From NCBI RefSeq assembly GCF_008704935.1, contig NZ_CP023692.1, positions 6,983,501-7,047,500 on the forward strand: a stretch of 64,000 bases of DNA, in the 5' to 3' direction. Every line of letters begins with the position of its first letter. Positions within the stretch are counted from its first letter, which is position 1. Below, in pieces: positions 1-8,424 of this stretch. The notes beneath the pieces were generated by a model that saw nothing but the letters and a program-made list of their open reading frames with translations, was not told the DNA's origin and did not search any database. The stretch is from Streptomyces vinaceus. Lineage in GTDB: Bacteria > Actinomycetota > Actinomycetes > Streptomycetales > Streptomycetaceae. The translations under genes were made by a program, and so were the position numbers.

Positions 1-592
1 TGAGGTCGCCGCCGAAGTCGTACGCCCACACGTGTTCGAGGATCTGCATCTTGGAGACGACGCGGTCGGCGTGGGTCATCAGGTACGCGAGCAGTTTGAA
101 CTCGGTGGGGGAGAGGGAGACGGGCCGGCCGCCACGCAGGACCTGATGGCCCACCGGGTCCAGTTCGAGGTCGCCCGCGATCAGGCGCCCCTCGCCCGTC
201 GGCCCGCCGGTGCGGCGCAGGATCGCCCTGATCCGGGCGATCAGCTCCTCCAGGCTGAACGGCTTGGTGACGTAGTCGTCGCCCCCGGCCGTGAGTCCGC
301 CGATCTTGTCGTCGACGCCGTCCTTCGCCGTGAGGAACAGCACCGGCAGGTGGTCGGCCCCCGACCCGCTGCCGGCCTCCTCGCGCAGGCGGCGTACGAC
401 GGCGAACCCGCTGATGTCGGGCAGCATCACGTCGAGCACCACGAGGTCGGGCCGCTCCTCGGCGACGGCCGCCAGCGCGTCGGCGCCGTTCGCCGCTGAG
501 GTGACCCGGAAGCCGACGAACCGGAGCGAGGCGGACAGCAGTTCGCGGATGTTCGGCTCGTCGTCCACGACGAGCAGGCTCGCCTCGGGCAT
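1..592 (-). CDS. OmpR/PhoB-family response regulator (3' end outside window)
   Basis: This is a DNA-binding response regulator that would be phosphorylated by a membrane kinase and then bind DNA. The start is the ATG at 592; the frame runs off the left edge after about 197 residues. The receiver domain is complete: acidic pair D10-D11 in VVDDEPN, phospho-acceptor D54 in VVLDVMLPD, and K110 in TKPFS. It is followed by a winged-helix domain with the family signature LSPTEFKLLAYL. It lies 66 bp downstream of the DUF5666-like gene and reads the same way as the export operon, so it probably belongs to that unit, and a histidine kinase is expected just beyond the left edge. Family assignment is firm; the regulated genes are inferred from position only. 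Confidence 0.93.
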   Translation of the reverse strand, partial: MPEASLLVVDDEPNIRELLSASLRFVGFRVTSAANGADALAAVAEERPDLVVLDVMLPDISGFAVVRRLREEAGSGSGADHLPVLFLTAKDGVDDKIGGLTAGGDDYVTKPFSLEELIARIRAILRRTGGPTGEGRLIAGDLELDPVGHQVLRGGRPVSLSPTEFKLLAYLMTHADRVVSKMQILEHVWAYDFGGDL

Positions 593-658
593 GGCCGTGG
601 CCGTGCCCCTCTCCCTGTCCTTGTCCCTGTTCAAGGGGGGTCCCTCCTCCTCGCGCGC

Positions 659-1417
659 TCAGCCCCGGCCGCCGCCTCCGCCCCCGAACCCGCCCGCGCC
701 ACCCTGGGCGACGGTCGTCGCGGCGAGATCGCCGGCGGGGTTCTGGCTGCCGCGCACGGTGACGGTCTGACCCGGCTGGAGGTCGGACACCTTGCCGCTC
801 TTGGCCTGGGTGATCTGGGTGTTCGCATCGGTGGTGACCTTGACGACGTCGCCCGCCGCATCGGTGACGTAGAGGGTGGTGCCGTCGACGAGCTTCACCG
901 TACCGGTGGTCGCGCCGGCCCCGGCGCCCGGGCCGCCCGTCGCTCCGCCGAAGCCCTGCCGCCCCCCGTTCTGTCCGGTCCCGGTACCGCCCTGGGCCGC
1001 GCCCGTACGTCCTTGGCCGCCCGCCCCGGCCGCGAAGCCGCGGCCTGCGGACCCGCCCCCGGGCGTGCCCTGGAGATGGCCCTTCTCGACCAGGGCGCCC
1101 CCGGTGAAGGCGAGCCCGGCCACCACACCGCCCGAGAGCACCAGCGTCAGCCAGGGCAGTCGCGGCCGGGGTGGCGCGGCGAGCTCCGCCGATATGTCCC
1201 GGGTGTCCGGAGGCTCGGCGAGGATCCCCTCGGGATCACCGTCGGGCCCCTCGGCGGCGGGGCCCTCCGCGACGTGCGCGACGGGGTGTTCCACGATCAG
1301 CTCCTCCGGGAAGGGGTCCTCACCGGCCGCCGATGCCGTGAACACATCGGCGAACGGCGCGTACCGGTCCTCGCCCGCCTCGGACTGCTTCCCCGGTTCG
1401 GTGCGGCGTCGTGCCAT
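659..1417 (-). CDS. single-pass membrane protein with DUF5666-like domain
   Basis: About 252 residues from ATG 1417, which has GGGAGAAG 6 bp upstream. The first ~90 residues are charged and would be cytoplasmic. One membrane segment follows (PWLTLVLSGGVVAGLAF), then a Gly-rich spacer and a C-terminal extracytoplasmic domain with GTVKLVDGTTLYVTD and VTVRGSQN, which resembles DUF5666/OB-like beta domains; it ends in a Gly tail. The gene sits 32 bp after the ABC permease in the same direction, so it is probably translated from the export operon's transcript. Function is not known; an accessory role at the outer membrane face in the MacB-type export system is inferred. Similar proteins often accompany actinobacterial HlyD/MacB-type operons. 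Confidence 0.75.
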   Translation of the reverse strand: MARRRTEPGKQSEAGEDRYAPFADVFTASAAGEDPFPEELIVEHPVAHVAEGPAAEGPDGDPEGILAEPPDTRDISAELAAPPRPRLPWLTLVLSGGVVAGLAFTGGALVEKGHLQGTPGGGSAGRGFAAGAGGQGRTGAAQGGTGTGQNGGRQGFGGATGGPGAGAGATTGTVKLVDGTTLYVTDAAGDVVKVTTDANTQITQAKSGKVSDLQPGQTVTVRGSQNPAGDLAATTVAQGGAGGFGGGGGGRG

Positions 1418-1449
1418 GTCAGCTTCTCCCTGTTCCCGCGTGTGCCGGC

Positions 1450-2673
1450 TCACTCGTGCCGCAGTGCTTCGATGGGCCGCAGGCTCGCGGCCCGGTTGGC
1501 CGGGTATCCGCCGAAGAACAGCCCGATCGCCACGGCGATGGCGAAGGCGCCCACGACCGACTCCGGTATGACGACCGGTCTGATTCCGACGATGGTGAAG
1601 TGCGAGCCGATCAGCCCGGCCGCGACGCCCAGCCCGCCGCCGATCAGCGAGAGCAGCGTCGACTCGGCGAGGAACTGGCCGAGGATGACGCCCCGGGGCG
1701 CCCCGATCGCCTTGCGGATGCCGATCTCACGGGTCCGCTCCGTCACCGTGACCAGCATGATGTTGGTGATCCCGATCCCTCCCACCAGCAGGGAGATCGC
1801 GGCGACCGCCCCCAGCAGCACGGTGAACGTCTTGTTCGTCGCCGCCTGAGTGGTCAGCAGCGACTCCTGGCTGGACACCCGGAAGTCGAGGGCGGCCGGA
1901 TCCTTGATGCCGTGCCGCCCCATCAGGACGGTCGTGATCTCGCTCTGTGCCTCCGCCGTCGCCTCCGAGGACGTGGCCTCGACGAGGATCTGACCGACCG
2001 AGCCGAAGCCGGTGAACGCGTTCTGTACGGTGGGCAGCGGCGCGACCACCACGTCGTCCGGGTCCTGGAAGCCGGTACCGCCCTTGGCGGCGAGCACCCC
2101 GGCCACGGTGAACGGAGTGCCGCCCAGCACCAGCTTCTTGCCGACCGGGTCGGCCGTGCCGAACAGGTCCGTGGCGGTCGTCGCGCCGATGACGGCGACC
2201 TTCCGCGACGCCAGTACGTCGTCGTTGCTGAAGTAGTCGCCCTTCGCCACCTTGCTGTTGGAGGCCTTGAAGTACGCCGGGTAGGTGCCGACGACCTGGC
2301 CGACCGTGTGCGAGGTGCCTTCGTAGAGGGCGGTCTCCGCGGTGGTGACCTCGGGGGCGACCGACTCCACGTGCGGAGCCGCCGAGGGGTCGGCGAGCGC
2401 CCGCGCGTCCTCGACGGTCAGCGGCTTCGTGCCGGTCGCGGAGGCGGAGCCGGAGCGCGAGCCGCCGAACCCGGTGCCGGAGGAGACGGTCAGGGCGTTG
2501 GTGCCGAGCTTCTCGATGGAGTCCCTCACCGCCTGGGAGGAGCCGTTGCCCACGGCGAGCAGCAGGATCACCGCCGCCACGCCGATCAGCACGCCCAGCA
2601 TCGTCAGCGCGGAGCGCACCTTGTTCGCCGCGAGGCCGCCGAGGGCGAAGCGCAGCGTCTGGAACGGGTTCAC
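1450..2673 (-). CDS. MacB/FtsX-type ABC transporter permease
   Basis: A 407-residue permease of the MacB family. The start GTG at 2673 overlaps the ATPase stop in GTGA, so the two are translationally coupled. The first membrane segment is ALTMLGVLIGVAAVILLL (residues ~18-35). A large extracytoplasmic MacB-PCD-type domain follows (~40-280), then three C-terminal membrane segments including TVLLGAVAAISLLVGGIGI and the FtsX-type coupling loop ERTREIGIRKAIGAPRG. Length and topology (one N-terminal plus three C-terminal helices) are typical. With the ATPase and membrane-fusion protein it should form a mechanotransmission-type ABC system rather than a classic importer. The substrate cannot be told from the sequence. 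Confidence 0.93.
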   Translation of the reverse strand: MNPFQTLRFALGGLAANKVRSALTMLGVLIGVAAVILLLAVGNGSSQAVRDSIEKLGTNALTVSSGTGFGGSRSGSASATGTKPLTVEDARALADPSAAPHVESVAPEVTTAETALYEGTSHTVGQVVGTYPAYFKASNSKVAKGDYFSNDDVLASRKVAVIGATTATDLFGTADPVGKKLVLGGTPFTVAGVLAAKGGTGFQDPDDVVVAPLPTVQNAFTGFGSVGQILVEATSSEATAEAQSEITTVLMGRHGIKDPAALDFRVSSQESLLTTQAATNKTFTVLLGAVAAISLLVGGIGITNIMLVTVTERTREIGIRKAIGAPRGVILGQFLAESTLLSLIGGGLGVAAGLIGSHFTIVGIRPVVIPESVVGAFAIAVAIGLFFGGYPANRAASLRPIEALRHE

Positions 2674-3455
2674 CGCAGACCTCCGGCCACGGCGTGCGCG
2701 GCCCCGCGCATCGCGGGCGGGGGCCCGCCGACGGGCGCCTGCCGGACGTCCTCGACGATCTGCCCGTCCACCAGGCGCAGCACCCGCTTGGCGTGGCGGG
2801 CCACCTCGTCCTCGTGGGTGATCAGTACGACGGTACGGCCGGAGGCGTTGAGCCGGTCCACGAGGGCCAGTACCTCCTCGGTGCTGTGGCTGTCCAGGTT
2901 CCCGGTCGGCTCGTCGGCGAGCAGCATCGCGGGGGCGGTCACGAGCGCACGGGCCACGGCCACGCGCTGCTGCTGGCCGCCGGAGAGTTCGTTGGGCCGG
3001 TGGTCGAGGCGGTCGGCGAGGCCCACCAGGGTGAGCGCGGCCACCGCGCGCCGGCGCCGTTCGGCGGCCTTCACCCCGGCGTACGCGAGCGGCAGTTCCA
3101 CCTGGGCGACGGCGCTCGTACGGGGGACCAGGTTGAAGGACTGGAAGACGAAGCCGATCTTGCGGTTGCGGACCAGCGAGAGCTGGTGCTCGTCCAGGCC
3201 GCCCACGTCGATCCCGTCGAGCAGATAGCGTCCCGAGGTGGGGACGTCCAGACAGCCGAGAATGTTCATCAGGGTCGACTTGCCCGAACCTGAGCTGCCC
3301 ATGACGGCGACGAAGTCGCCCTGTTCCACGAGGAGTTCGACCCCCGGCTGGCGGCCCGTCGCGGGATCGCGCGGCCCGCCGAGCGCGCGTACCTCCGAGT
3401 CGCCGTGCCCGTACGTCTTGAGCAGCGCGCGCACCTCGATCACCGGCGGCGTCAT
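2670..3455 (-). CDS. MacB/LolD-type ABC transporter ATP-binding protein
   Basis: This 261-residue ATPase powers the neighbouring permease. The Walker A motif is GSSGSGKST, the Q-loop is in FVFQSFNLVPR, the signature is LSGGQQQRVAVARAL, and Walker B is MLLADEPTGNLDS, followed by the H-loop in VVLITHED. The MacB/LolD-specific GNLDS is present. The gene starts at ATG 3455, overlapping the end of the membrane-fusion gene by 4 bp (ATGA), and its stop overlaps the permease start. There is an insertion with ATGRQPG between the first strands (~residues 27-40), a small lineage feature. Assignment to the class is secure; the exported or signalled substrate is unknown. Confidence 0.95.
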   Translation of the reverse strand: MTPPVIEVRALLKTYGHGDSEVRALGGPRDPATGRQPGVELLVEQGDFVAVMGSSGSGKSTLMNILGCLDVPTSGRYLLDGIDVGGLDEHQLSLVRNRKIGFVFQSFNLVPRTSAVAQVELPLAYAGVKAAERRRRAVAALTLVGLADRLDHRPNELSGGQQQRVAVARALVTAPAMLLADEPTGNLDSHSTEEVLALVDRLNASGRTVVLITHEDEVARHAKRVLRLVDGQIVEDVRQAPVGGPPPAMRGAAHAVAGGLR

Positions 3456-4783
3456 CCGCGGCCACCCCCGCCCCCGGTGGTGCGCGAACCGCTGCCTCCG
3501 GCCCCGCCGCGACCGCGGGCGCCGCCCGTCCCGGCCCCGCCGGGGAAGGCGCCGCCGGGGAAGCCCCCGCTGCCGGTCGAGGACACCGCGGCCAGCTGAA
3601 CCCGCTCGCCCTCGGTGAGCCCGCTCAGGATCTGGTCGGTGCTGTCGCCTTCGAGGCCGACGGTGACCGGCGTCCGTACGGCGGTGCCGTCCGCCTTGAC
3701 GACGGTGACGCTACGGTTCGCACCGGTTCCCGACACGGCGGCGGTGGGAACCGAGAGGGCTCCGGACGCCTCCCCGATCACGACCTGGATGGCTGCGCTC
3801 AGCCCGCTGCGCAGGTCGTCGGTGGGACTCGTCACGGTGAGCGTGGCCGCGTACTGAACGGCGCTGCCGCTGCCCGAGTTGCCGCCACCGGAGGACGAGC
3901 CGCTGCCGGTCGGCAGGGAACTGACCGACAGCACCTGCGCGTTGAGCACCTTGCCGGACATCGCGTTGAGCGTGACGGTGGCGGGCTGGCCCGGCTTCAG
4001 CTTCAGCGCGTCGGCCTCCGAGAAGTTCGCGGTCACCTGCATGCCGGACGGGTTGGTGAGCACCACGAACCCGGAGAGGGCGGAGGAGGAAGCGGCACTG
4101 GAGGAGCCGGAGTTGCCACCGGAGCCGGAGCCGGAGCCGGAGCCCGAACCGCCGCTGCCGTTCGTGCCGGAGACCGTGTCACCCACCTTGGCGGACACGG
4201 AGGCGACCGTCCCGGCGGCCGGCGCCTTGAGCACGGTCCCGTCGACGGCGCGCTGCGCGGCGTCCACGGCGTTCTGCGCCTGGGTGAGCTGGGCGCGGGC
4301 CTGGGCCACCTGCGCCGCGTCCACGGTAGGCGTCGGGGCGGGCACCGAAACGCCCTTCGACGAGGAGGAGCCGCTGCCCGACGCCGAACCCACCTGTCCC
4401 GCCTCGGCCTTGGTGACGTTCGCCTGGGCCGCCGTGAGTGAGGCCCGAGCCTGCGTGAGCGACTCCGTCGCGGCGGTCGCGTCGACCTTCCCGAGCTGCT
4501 GGCCCTTGGTGACCTTGTCCCCCGGCTTGACGTCCACCTCGGTGAGCCGGCCGCCCGTCGTGAAGTTCACCCCGGCGTCGCTCGGCGAGCTCAGCGACCC
4601 CGCGCCGGACACCGTCGCGAGGACGGTGCCCTTGGTGACCGCGACGGTCCGGGCGCCGCCGCGCGCCGGCCCGTCGCCACCGCCGGTCACCGCCGCGTAC
4701 GCGCCGCCGGCGCCCGCGAGGACCGCCACGCCGAGCACCGAGTTGATCAGGGCGGCCCTGCGCCGCCGTGGGAGCACGTTCAT
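3452..4783 (-). CDS. HlyD/RND-type periplasmic adaptor (membrane-fusion) protein
   Basis: A 443-residue adaptor starting at ATG 4783. It has an Arg-rich N terminus and one signal-anchor helix (INSVLGVAVLAGAGGAYAAV). A barrel-sandwich half with VDVKPGDKVTKGQQLGKVD follows, then a short coiled-coil hairpin rich in Ala/Gln (LTQARASLTAAQANV, QARAQLTQAQNAVDAAQ), the second barrel half, and a C-terminal beta domain ending in a Gly/Arg tail. Two Ser-Gly stretches (~residues 190-200 and 255-285) act as linkers and are unusually long. It is the first gene of the minus-strand operon and is coupled to the ATPase by ATGA. It probably links the permease to the cell envelope. Confidence 0.92.
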   Translation of the reverse strand: MNVLPRRRRAALINSVLGVAVLAGAGGAYAAVTGGGDGPARGGARTVAVTKGTVLATVSGAGSLSSPSDAGVNFTTGGRLTEVDVKPGDKVTKGQQLGKVDATAATESLTQARASLTAAQANVTKAEAGQVGSASGSGSSSSKGVSVPAPTPTVDAAQVAQARAQLTQAQNAVDAAQRAVDGTVLKAPAAGTVASVSAKVGDTVSGTNGSGGSGSGSGSGSGGNSGSSSAASSSALSGFVVLTNPSGMQVTANFSEADALKLKPGQPATVTLNAMSGKVLNAQVLSVSSLPTGSGSSSGGGNSGSGSAVQYAATLTVTSPTDDLRSGLSAAIQVVIGEASGALSVPTAAVSGTGANRSVTVVKADGTAVRTPVTVGLEGDSTDQILSGLTEGERVQLAAVSSTGSGGFPGGAFPGGAGTGGARGRGGAGGSGSRTTGGGGGRG

Positions 4784-5048
4784 GGGGCGGGATCCTGGCC
4801 GCCGGGACTTTGGGGGGTCTGGGAGCTTCCTGGGAGTTCCCTGGGAACGCCGCACCCGACCGAAGCGGGCATGGCGTCCCATACGGGACGTACGGTGCGG
4901 GCTCCTCCCGCCCCCGGGGCGAGGGAGGCCGCGCACGGTCAGGAAACTCCCAGCGGACGCCCCGGTCGCCCCCATCTCCGTGCGGTTCAGTCACGCTTGC
5001 CGGCGCACCCACGCCGCCGGCGGCCCGAAGCCCGAGGAGACGACGGAC
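4784..5048. promoter_or_regulatory. divergent promoter region
   Basis: The 265 bp between the membrane-fusion gene (minus) and the lipoprotein gene (plus) must hold both promoters. I see no clear -35/-10 pair. A GGGAG repeat run (TGGGAGCTTCCTGGGAGTTCCCTGGGAA, 4818-4846 region) makes overlapping short direct and inverted repeats, with a further AAACTCCCAG copy near 4943. These could be sites for the operon's response regulator, which is an inference from position. Confidence 0.35.
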
Positions 5049-5642
5049 ATGCCCTGGACCACGACCCGGCCGACCGCCGCGCTGTCCGCCGTGGCCCTCG
5101 CGGCCTGCGGGCTGCTCCTCGCGGGCTGTTCCTCCGGCGCGGGCGCCGTACGTACGGCCGCCTCCGCCTCCGCCTCCGCCTCGGCTTCGTCGTCCCCGGA
5201 CGCCAAGGCCATGGACGCGTACCGTCAGTGCCTGGCCCAGCACGGCGTGACGACGGCGCCCCGTCCGACCGGCACCCGAGGGCCCGGCGGCGGTGGCTGG
5301 GGCGGTGCGTCCGGCGGACCGGGCCGCAGGGCGTCGCCCGACCCGCAGCGCGGCGCGGCGGCGCAGGCCTGCGCGGACCTGCGCCCGCAGTTCAACGGGC
5401 GTGGCGGCGGCTCCGGCGGGGGTGACGGCAGCGCCATGAAGGCGTTCACGAGCTGCCTCAAGGACCACGGGGTCGTGCTGCCGTCGGCTTCCCCCGGCGC
5501 ACCGGGCACGAGGGGCTTCCCCGGCCTCCCCACCTCCGACCCGCAGTCGGCGCAGGCGTTCGAGACCTGCAAGGCCCTGCTGCCGCAGCGCGGGCCGAAC
5601 ACCCCCGCACCCGGCGTGAGCCCGTCGGCCTCCGCGCTCTGA
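5049..5642 (+). CDS. secreted lipoprotein with an internal cysteine repeat
   Basis: A 197-residue protein starting at ATG 5049 with GAGGAG upstream. The signal peptide ends in a lipobox LLLAGC, so the mature protein should be lipid-anchored from C22-C24. An Ala-Ser run (encoded by gcctcc repeats) follows. Two halves look related: MDAYRQCLAQHGV with a later AQACADLRPQ, and MKAFTSCLKDHGV with FETCKALLPQ. This gives an A-x2-C-L-x2-HGV motif twice and four spaced cysteines. The gene is divergent from the MacB-type operon and may be its extracellular partner or target. It is followed by a strong hairpin. The family is a Streptomyces-type hypothetical; no function is known to me. Confidence 0.82.
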   Translation: MPWTTTRPTAALSAVALAACGLLLAGCSSGAGAVRTAASASASASASSSPDAKAMDAYRQCLAQHGVTTAPRPTGTRGPGGGGWGGASGGPGRRASPDPQRGAAAQACADLRPQFNGRGGGSGGGDGSAMKAFTSCLKDHGVVLPSASPGAPGTRGFPGLPTSDPQSAQAFETCKALLPQRGPNTPAPGVSPSASAL

Positions 5643-5665
5643 TCCGGAGCCGGAACGCACGGGCC

Positions 5666-5695
5666 GGCGGCCACACGCTCGTCCGTGTGGCCGCC
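5666..5695 (+). terminator. rho-independent-like hairpin
   Basis: A perfect 12-bp stem (GGCGGCCACACG / CGTGTGGCCGCC) with a 6-nt loop sits 24 bp after the lipoprotein stop and 35 bp before the end of the converging gene. There is no U-run, which is usual in streptomycetes. It can serve both strands. Confidence 0.75.
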
Positions 5696-5729
5696 GGGCC
5701 GGTCACCCCGTCAGGGGCGGAATCCCAGG

Positions 5730-6212
5730 TCAGCCGTTGCGGTGGTGGCGGCGGCCGTCCCAGGAGTCGGAGTCGAGGACGTTGCCGCGGTTGTCGCGGA
5801 GCGTGGCGCTGTCGCGCTCGTCCCACACCTGCTGGTGGCGGTCCTGGTAGACGTCGTGGCGGGTGTCACGGCCCTGGCCGGTGTGGACCTTGACGCTGGA
5901 ACGGCCGTCCAGGCGGAAGTCCTTGAACTGGTAGCGGTTGCCCTGCCGGTCCGTGAGGGTGAAGCCGCGCAGGTTGACGCTGTGGCGGCCGGTGTTCTTC
6001 ACCTCGACCCATTCCCCGTTCAGGGCGCGGGCGGAGCGGTCGCGACCGGGGCTGTCGTACTGGACGTCGCCGATGACGATCGAGGACTTCGCGCCCCGGT
6101 GGTCGCGCCCGTGGTGGTCGGCGGCGGCCGCCGGCAGGGCGGCGGCGCCGACCAGGGCGCCCGCGGCCAGGAACGCGGAGAGGACCCGGCGGGTGGCGAG
6201 AGAAGCAGACAT
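5730..6212 (-). CDS. secreted lamin-tail-domain (LTD) protein
   Basis: 160 residues from ATG 6212. A Sec signal peptide (RRVLSAFLAAGALVGAAAL ending PAAAA) is followed by a short His/Arg linker and an LTD beta-sandwich: IVIGDVQYDSPG, GEWVEVKNTGRHSVNLRGF, TLTDRQGNRYQF, KVHTGQGRDT, WDERDSATLRDNRGNVLDS. The WxNxxGxxxxL-like core of LTD proteins is clear. Such small exported LTD proteins are common in Streptomyces and have no established role. It stands alone, with converging terminator 3' and a 430-bp upstream gap holding a palindrome at 6336-6352. Confidence 0.88.
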   Translation of the reverse strand: MSASLATRRVLSAFLAAGALVGAAALPAAAADHHGRDHRGAKSSIVIGDVQYDSPGRDRSARALNGEWVEVKNTGRHSVNLRGFTLTDRQGNRYQFKDFRLDGRSSVKVHTGQGRDTRHDVYQDRHQQVWDERDSATLRDNRGNVLDSDSWDGRRHHRNG

Positions 6213-6335
6213 GGAGATGACCCCTTCAACAGACAGCGGCCCTCCCCGGCCGCGAAGGCACGGGTGGGCTCCGATCAGTTCCCGGCGTGCTGCCGAGGAG
6301 GCACACTCTGGCCCCCAACCGCCAACAAAAGCCAC

Positions 6336-6352
6336 TAACACGGGGCGTGTTA
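6336..6352. promoter_or_regulatory. palindromic site upstream of the LTD gene
   Basis: A perfect palindrome TAACACG-GGG-CGTGTTA lies 124 bp upstream of the LTD start. A TTGACA-like -35 (minus strand, 6401-6396) is close by. The rest of the 6213-6644 gap shows no coding signal I trust. Binding protein unknown; a TetR-type operator is a guess. Confidence 0.35.
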
Positions 6353-6644
6353 CCCAATGCAGACATACCCGTGACTCTTCCTTGTAACGGACATCTGTCA
6401 AGGCGGTGCTGACGCGGACCGCGGGAAGAAGGGGAGTGGGCCGTGGCAGGACTGGAGAGAGGGCCGTCGTGCCCGGATGTCCGTCGGATACGGGCCCCTT
6501 CGACCTTTGGGCCGAATGGGTCCACCGTCTGTAACGGGTGTTCGGCGGGGCGCCGGGACGGGGGCGGGTTGACGATCCGGGCGGCCCGCGGCGCCCGCGG
6601 CCCACGGACCGGCGCCGTCCCGCGCGCCGTCAGCATCGCGGCCG

Positions 6645-7007
6645 TCACCCCCGCTGTGCGGGCTCCCACAGTTCGACGCGGTTGCCCTCGGGGTCGGTGA
6701 CCCAGCCGAACCGGCCGACGCCGTCCATGTCCTGCGTTTCCCCGGCCACGTCCGCGCCCTTGGCGCGCAATTGCGCGAGCATCGCGTCCAGGTCGCGGAC
6801 CCGGAAGTTGAGCATGGTGCGCTGCTCGCGGGAGCCGAAGTAGTCGGTCCCGGACTCGAACGTCGCGAACACCGTCGGCCCGGCCCCCTGCTGCCAGAGG
6901 CCGTGCTCATCGGCATCCAGGCCCAGACAGTCGCGATACCAGGCGTTCAGGGCCGCCGGATCGGCCGCCCGCATGAAGTACCCGCCGATTCCCGTCACTC
7001 GTTCCAT
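6645..7007 (-). CDS. VOC (glyoxalase/bleomycin-resistance-like) superfamily protein
   Basis: 120 residues, start ATG 7007. It has the two beta-alpha-beta-beta-beta modules of the VOC fold: GIGGYFMRAADPAALNAWYRDCLGL for the first, then MLNFRVRDLDAMLAQLRAKGAD and GWVTDPEGNRVELWEP for the second. The terminal E in VELWEP matches a usual metal ligand; no His ligand is seen at the first strand, where YFMRA stands in place of the usual xxHxx. It is probably a small stand-alone dioxygenase- or lyase-like protein, or a non-metal variant. It is not linked to neighbours. Family is secure, reaction unknown. Confidence 0.9.
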   Translation of the reverse strand: MERVTGIGGYFMRAADPAALNAWYRDCLGLDADEHGLWQQGAGPTVFATFESGTDYFGSREQRTMLNFRVRDLDAMLAQLRAKGADVAGETQDMDGVGRFGWVTDPEGNRVELWEPAQRG

Positions 7008-7056
7008 GACGCCATCTTCGCAGGACGGGCAGCGCGCGGGCGGCCCACCGCACCCG

Positions 7057-7452
7057 TCAGGGGATGAGCACGCAGTGGTTCTCGATCACCCTGCCGCCGC
7101 GGTCCAGCCCACCGCAGACGGCCAGCCGCGGGTAGGCCCTGAACTCGCGGTTGACCACGAACCGGGCCTGCGACACGTTGGCCCTGCTGCTGTTGTAGTC
7201 GCCGACGAAGGCCCGCAGCGTCCCGGGCAGGCCCTCCCTGGTCGTGACGGTGATGTCCTGGACGAAGTCACGCCCCTGGTAGGCGGTGGCCACGCAGATG
7301 TACTTCCCGCAGGTGGCCTTGACCTCGGCGCTCGCCGGCGCCGCGGTCACCAGCGCCGTGGCGCAGGCCGCGGTGAGTGCCGCCGCGACCGTGGCCAGCC
7401 GCCTCCCCGCGGGCGTCACCGGCCGTATCGTCTTCCGGCTTGCGAAGTGCAT
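7057..7452 (-). CDS. small secreted protein with two cysteine pairs
   Basis: 131 residues from ATG 7452, chosen because GGAGGAG lies 6 bp upstream; a start 33 bp further up has no such site. A signal peptide (RRLATVAAALTAACATALV, cleavage near ASA-E) is followed by ~90 mature residues with cysteines in TCGKYICVA and VCGGLDRGGRVIENHCVLIP, suggesting two disulfides. I do not recognise a family. It is transcribed alone, divergent from the ATP-grasp gene. Confidence 0.8.
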   Translation of the reverse strand: MHFASRKTIRPVTPAGRRLATVAAALTAACATALVTAAPASAEVKATCGKYICVATAYQGRDFVQDITVTTREGLPGTLRAFVGDYNSSRANVSQARFVVNREFRAYPRLAVCGGLDRGGRVIENHCVLIP

Positions 7453-7617
7453 GAGACTCCTCCGAGCTGCGCTGGACGACTGCATGACGTGTTCACCGTG
7501 TCACGTTCGGTTGCGCCGCCGCATGCGGCAACGGTGAACATGCGGTGAGGAGGCTGCGGACGCGCGGATGAGGTATCCGCCTACCGCCCGCCCCGCCGCC
7601 CTCGTACGCTCGCCGTC

Positions 7618-8406
7618 ATGAACGATCACGCCACGCCCGTCCTGCTCCTGAACCCGCCCCGCACCACCACCGCGGAGCTCCTCGCGCAGGCCGCGGCGTG
7701 GCGCGGCCATGACGTCGTCGCCCACGCCCGGCAGGCCGAGGGCCGTGAGACGTACTGGTACGGGGGTCCGCTCGCCGCCGACGCCCTGTCGGGCAGGCTC
7801 GGCCTCGGGCTCCTCGAACCCGCCGACGACTGGCTGACGACCGTGCCGCAGGACCTCCTGCGCCGTTCCGTGCGGCTCACGACGCTCGCCGGAGCCCGGT
7901 CGCTCGGCCGGCCCGCCTTCGTGAAGCCGCCTTCGGAGAAGATCGACCTGCTCCCGGCCGCGGTGTACGAGGACGCGAGCGCGCTGCCGGCCGCCCTGGA
8001 CGACGGCACACCGGTCCTGGTCAGCGAGGTGGTGGAGTTCGCCGCCGAGTACAGGCTGTTCGTACGCGACGGGGAGGTCGCCGCCGGCAGCCGCTACGCC
8101 GTCCACGGGCGCCCCGACCCCGCCCCGCTCGACCCGCGCGCCGAGGCGTTCGCCCGCGAGGTGCTCAAGGCCACGGCGGACGGCCTGCCCAGCGCCGTGT
8201 GCGTCGACATCGGCCGGCTGGGCGACGGCGGCTGGGCGATCGTCGAGGCCAACATGGCGTGGTTCGCGCACTGCTACGCGGCCGAGCCCGACCGCGTCCT
8301 CGACGTGGTCCTGCGCGCCGCGGGCCCGCTGCCCCGCGTGTCCGACCGCGACCGGCCCTTCGTCCGCGCACCCCGGACCCGGCCGAACGAGCGGGCGGCC
8401 CGTTGA
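7618..8406 (+). CDS. ATP-grasp domain protein
   Basis: 262 residues starting at ATG 7618. ATP-grasp features are FVKPPSEKIDLLP (nucleotide-binding Lys region), LVSEVVEFAAEYRLFV, and the metal-binding end SAVCVDIGRLGDGGWAIVEANMAW, which matches the D-(x)n-E-x-N of the fold. It resembles the DUF4343-type stand-alone ATP-grasp proteins of actinomycetes; the substrate is unknown. No SD is visible; a -10-like TACGCT ends 7 nt before the ATG, so a leaderless mRNA is likely. It converges on the helR-like gene with 18 bp between stops. Confidence 0.85.
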   Translation: MNDHATPVLLLNPPRTTTAELLAQAAAWRGHDVVAHARQAEGRETYWYGGPLAADALSGRLGLGLLEPADDWLTTVPQDLLRRSVRLTTLAGARSLGRPAFVKPPSEKIDLLPAAVYEDASALPAALDDGTPVLVSEVVEFAAEYRLFVRDGEVAAGSRYAVHGRPDPAPLDPRAEAFAREVLKATADGLPSAVCVDIGRLGDGGWAIVEANMAWFAHCYAAEPDRVLDVVLRAAGPLPRVSDRDRPFVRAPRTRPNERAAR

Positions 8407-8424
8407 CATCCCGCCGAGCGGCGG

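Noticed and set aside
7501..8409. A 302-codon minus-strand frame opposite the ATP-grasp gene
   Set aside because: Arg/Gly/Val-rich antisense composition; the plus-strand protein has ATP-grasp motifs.
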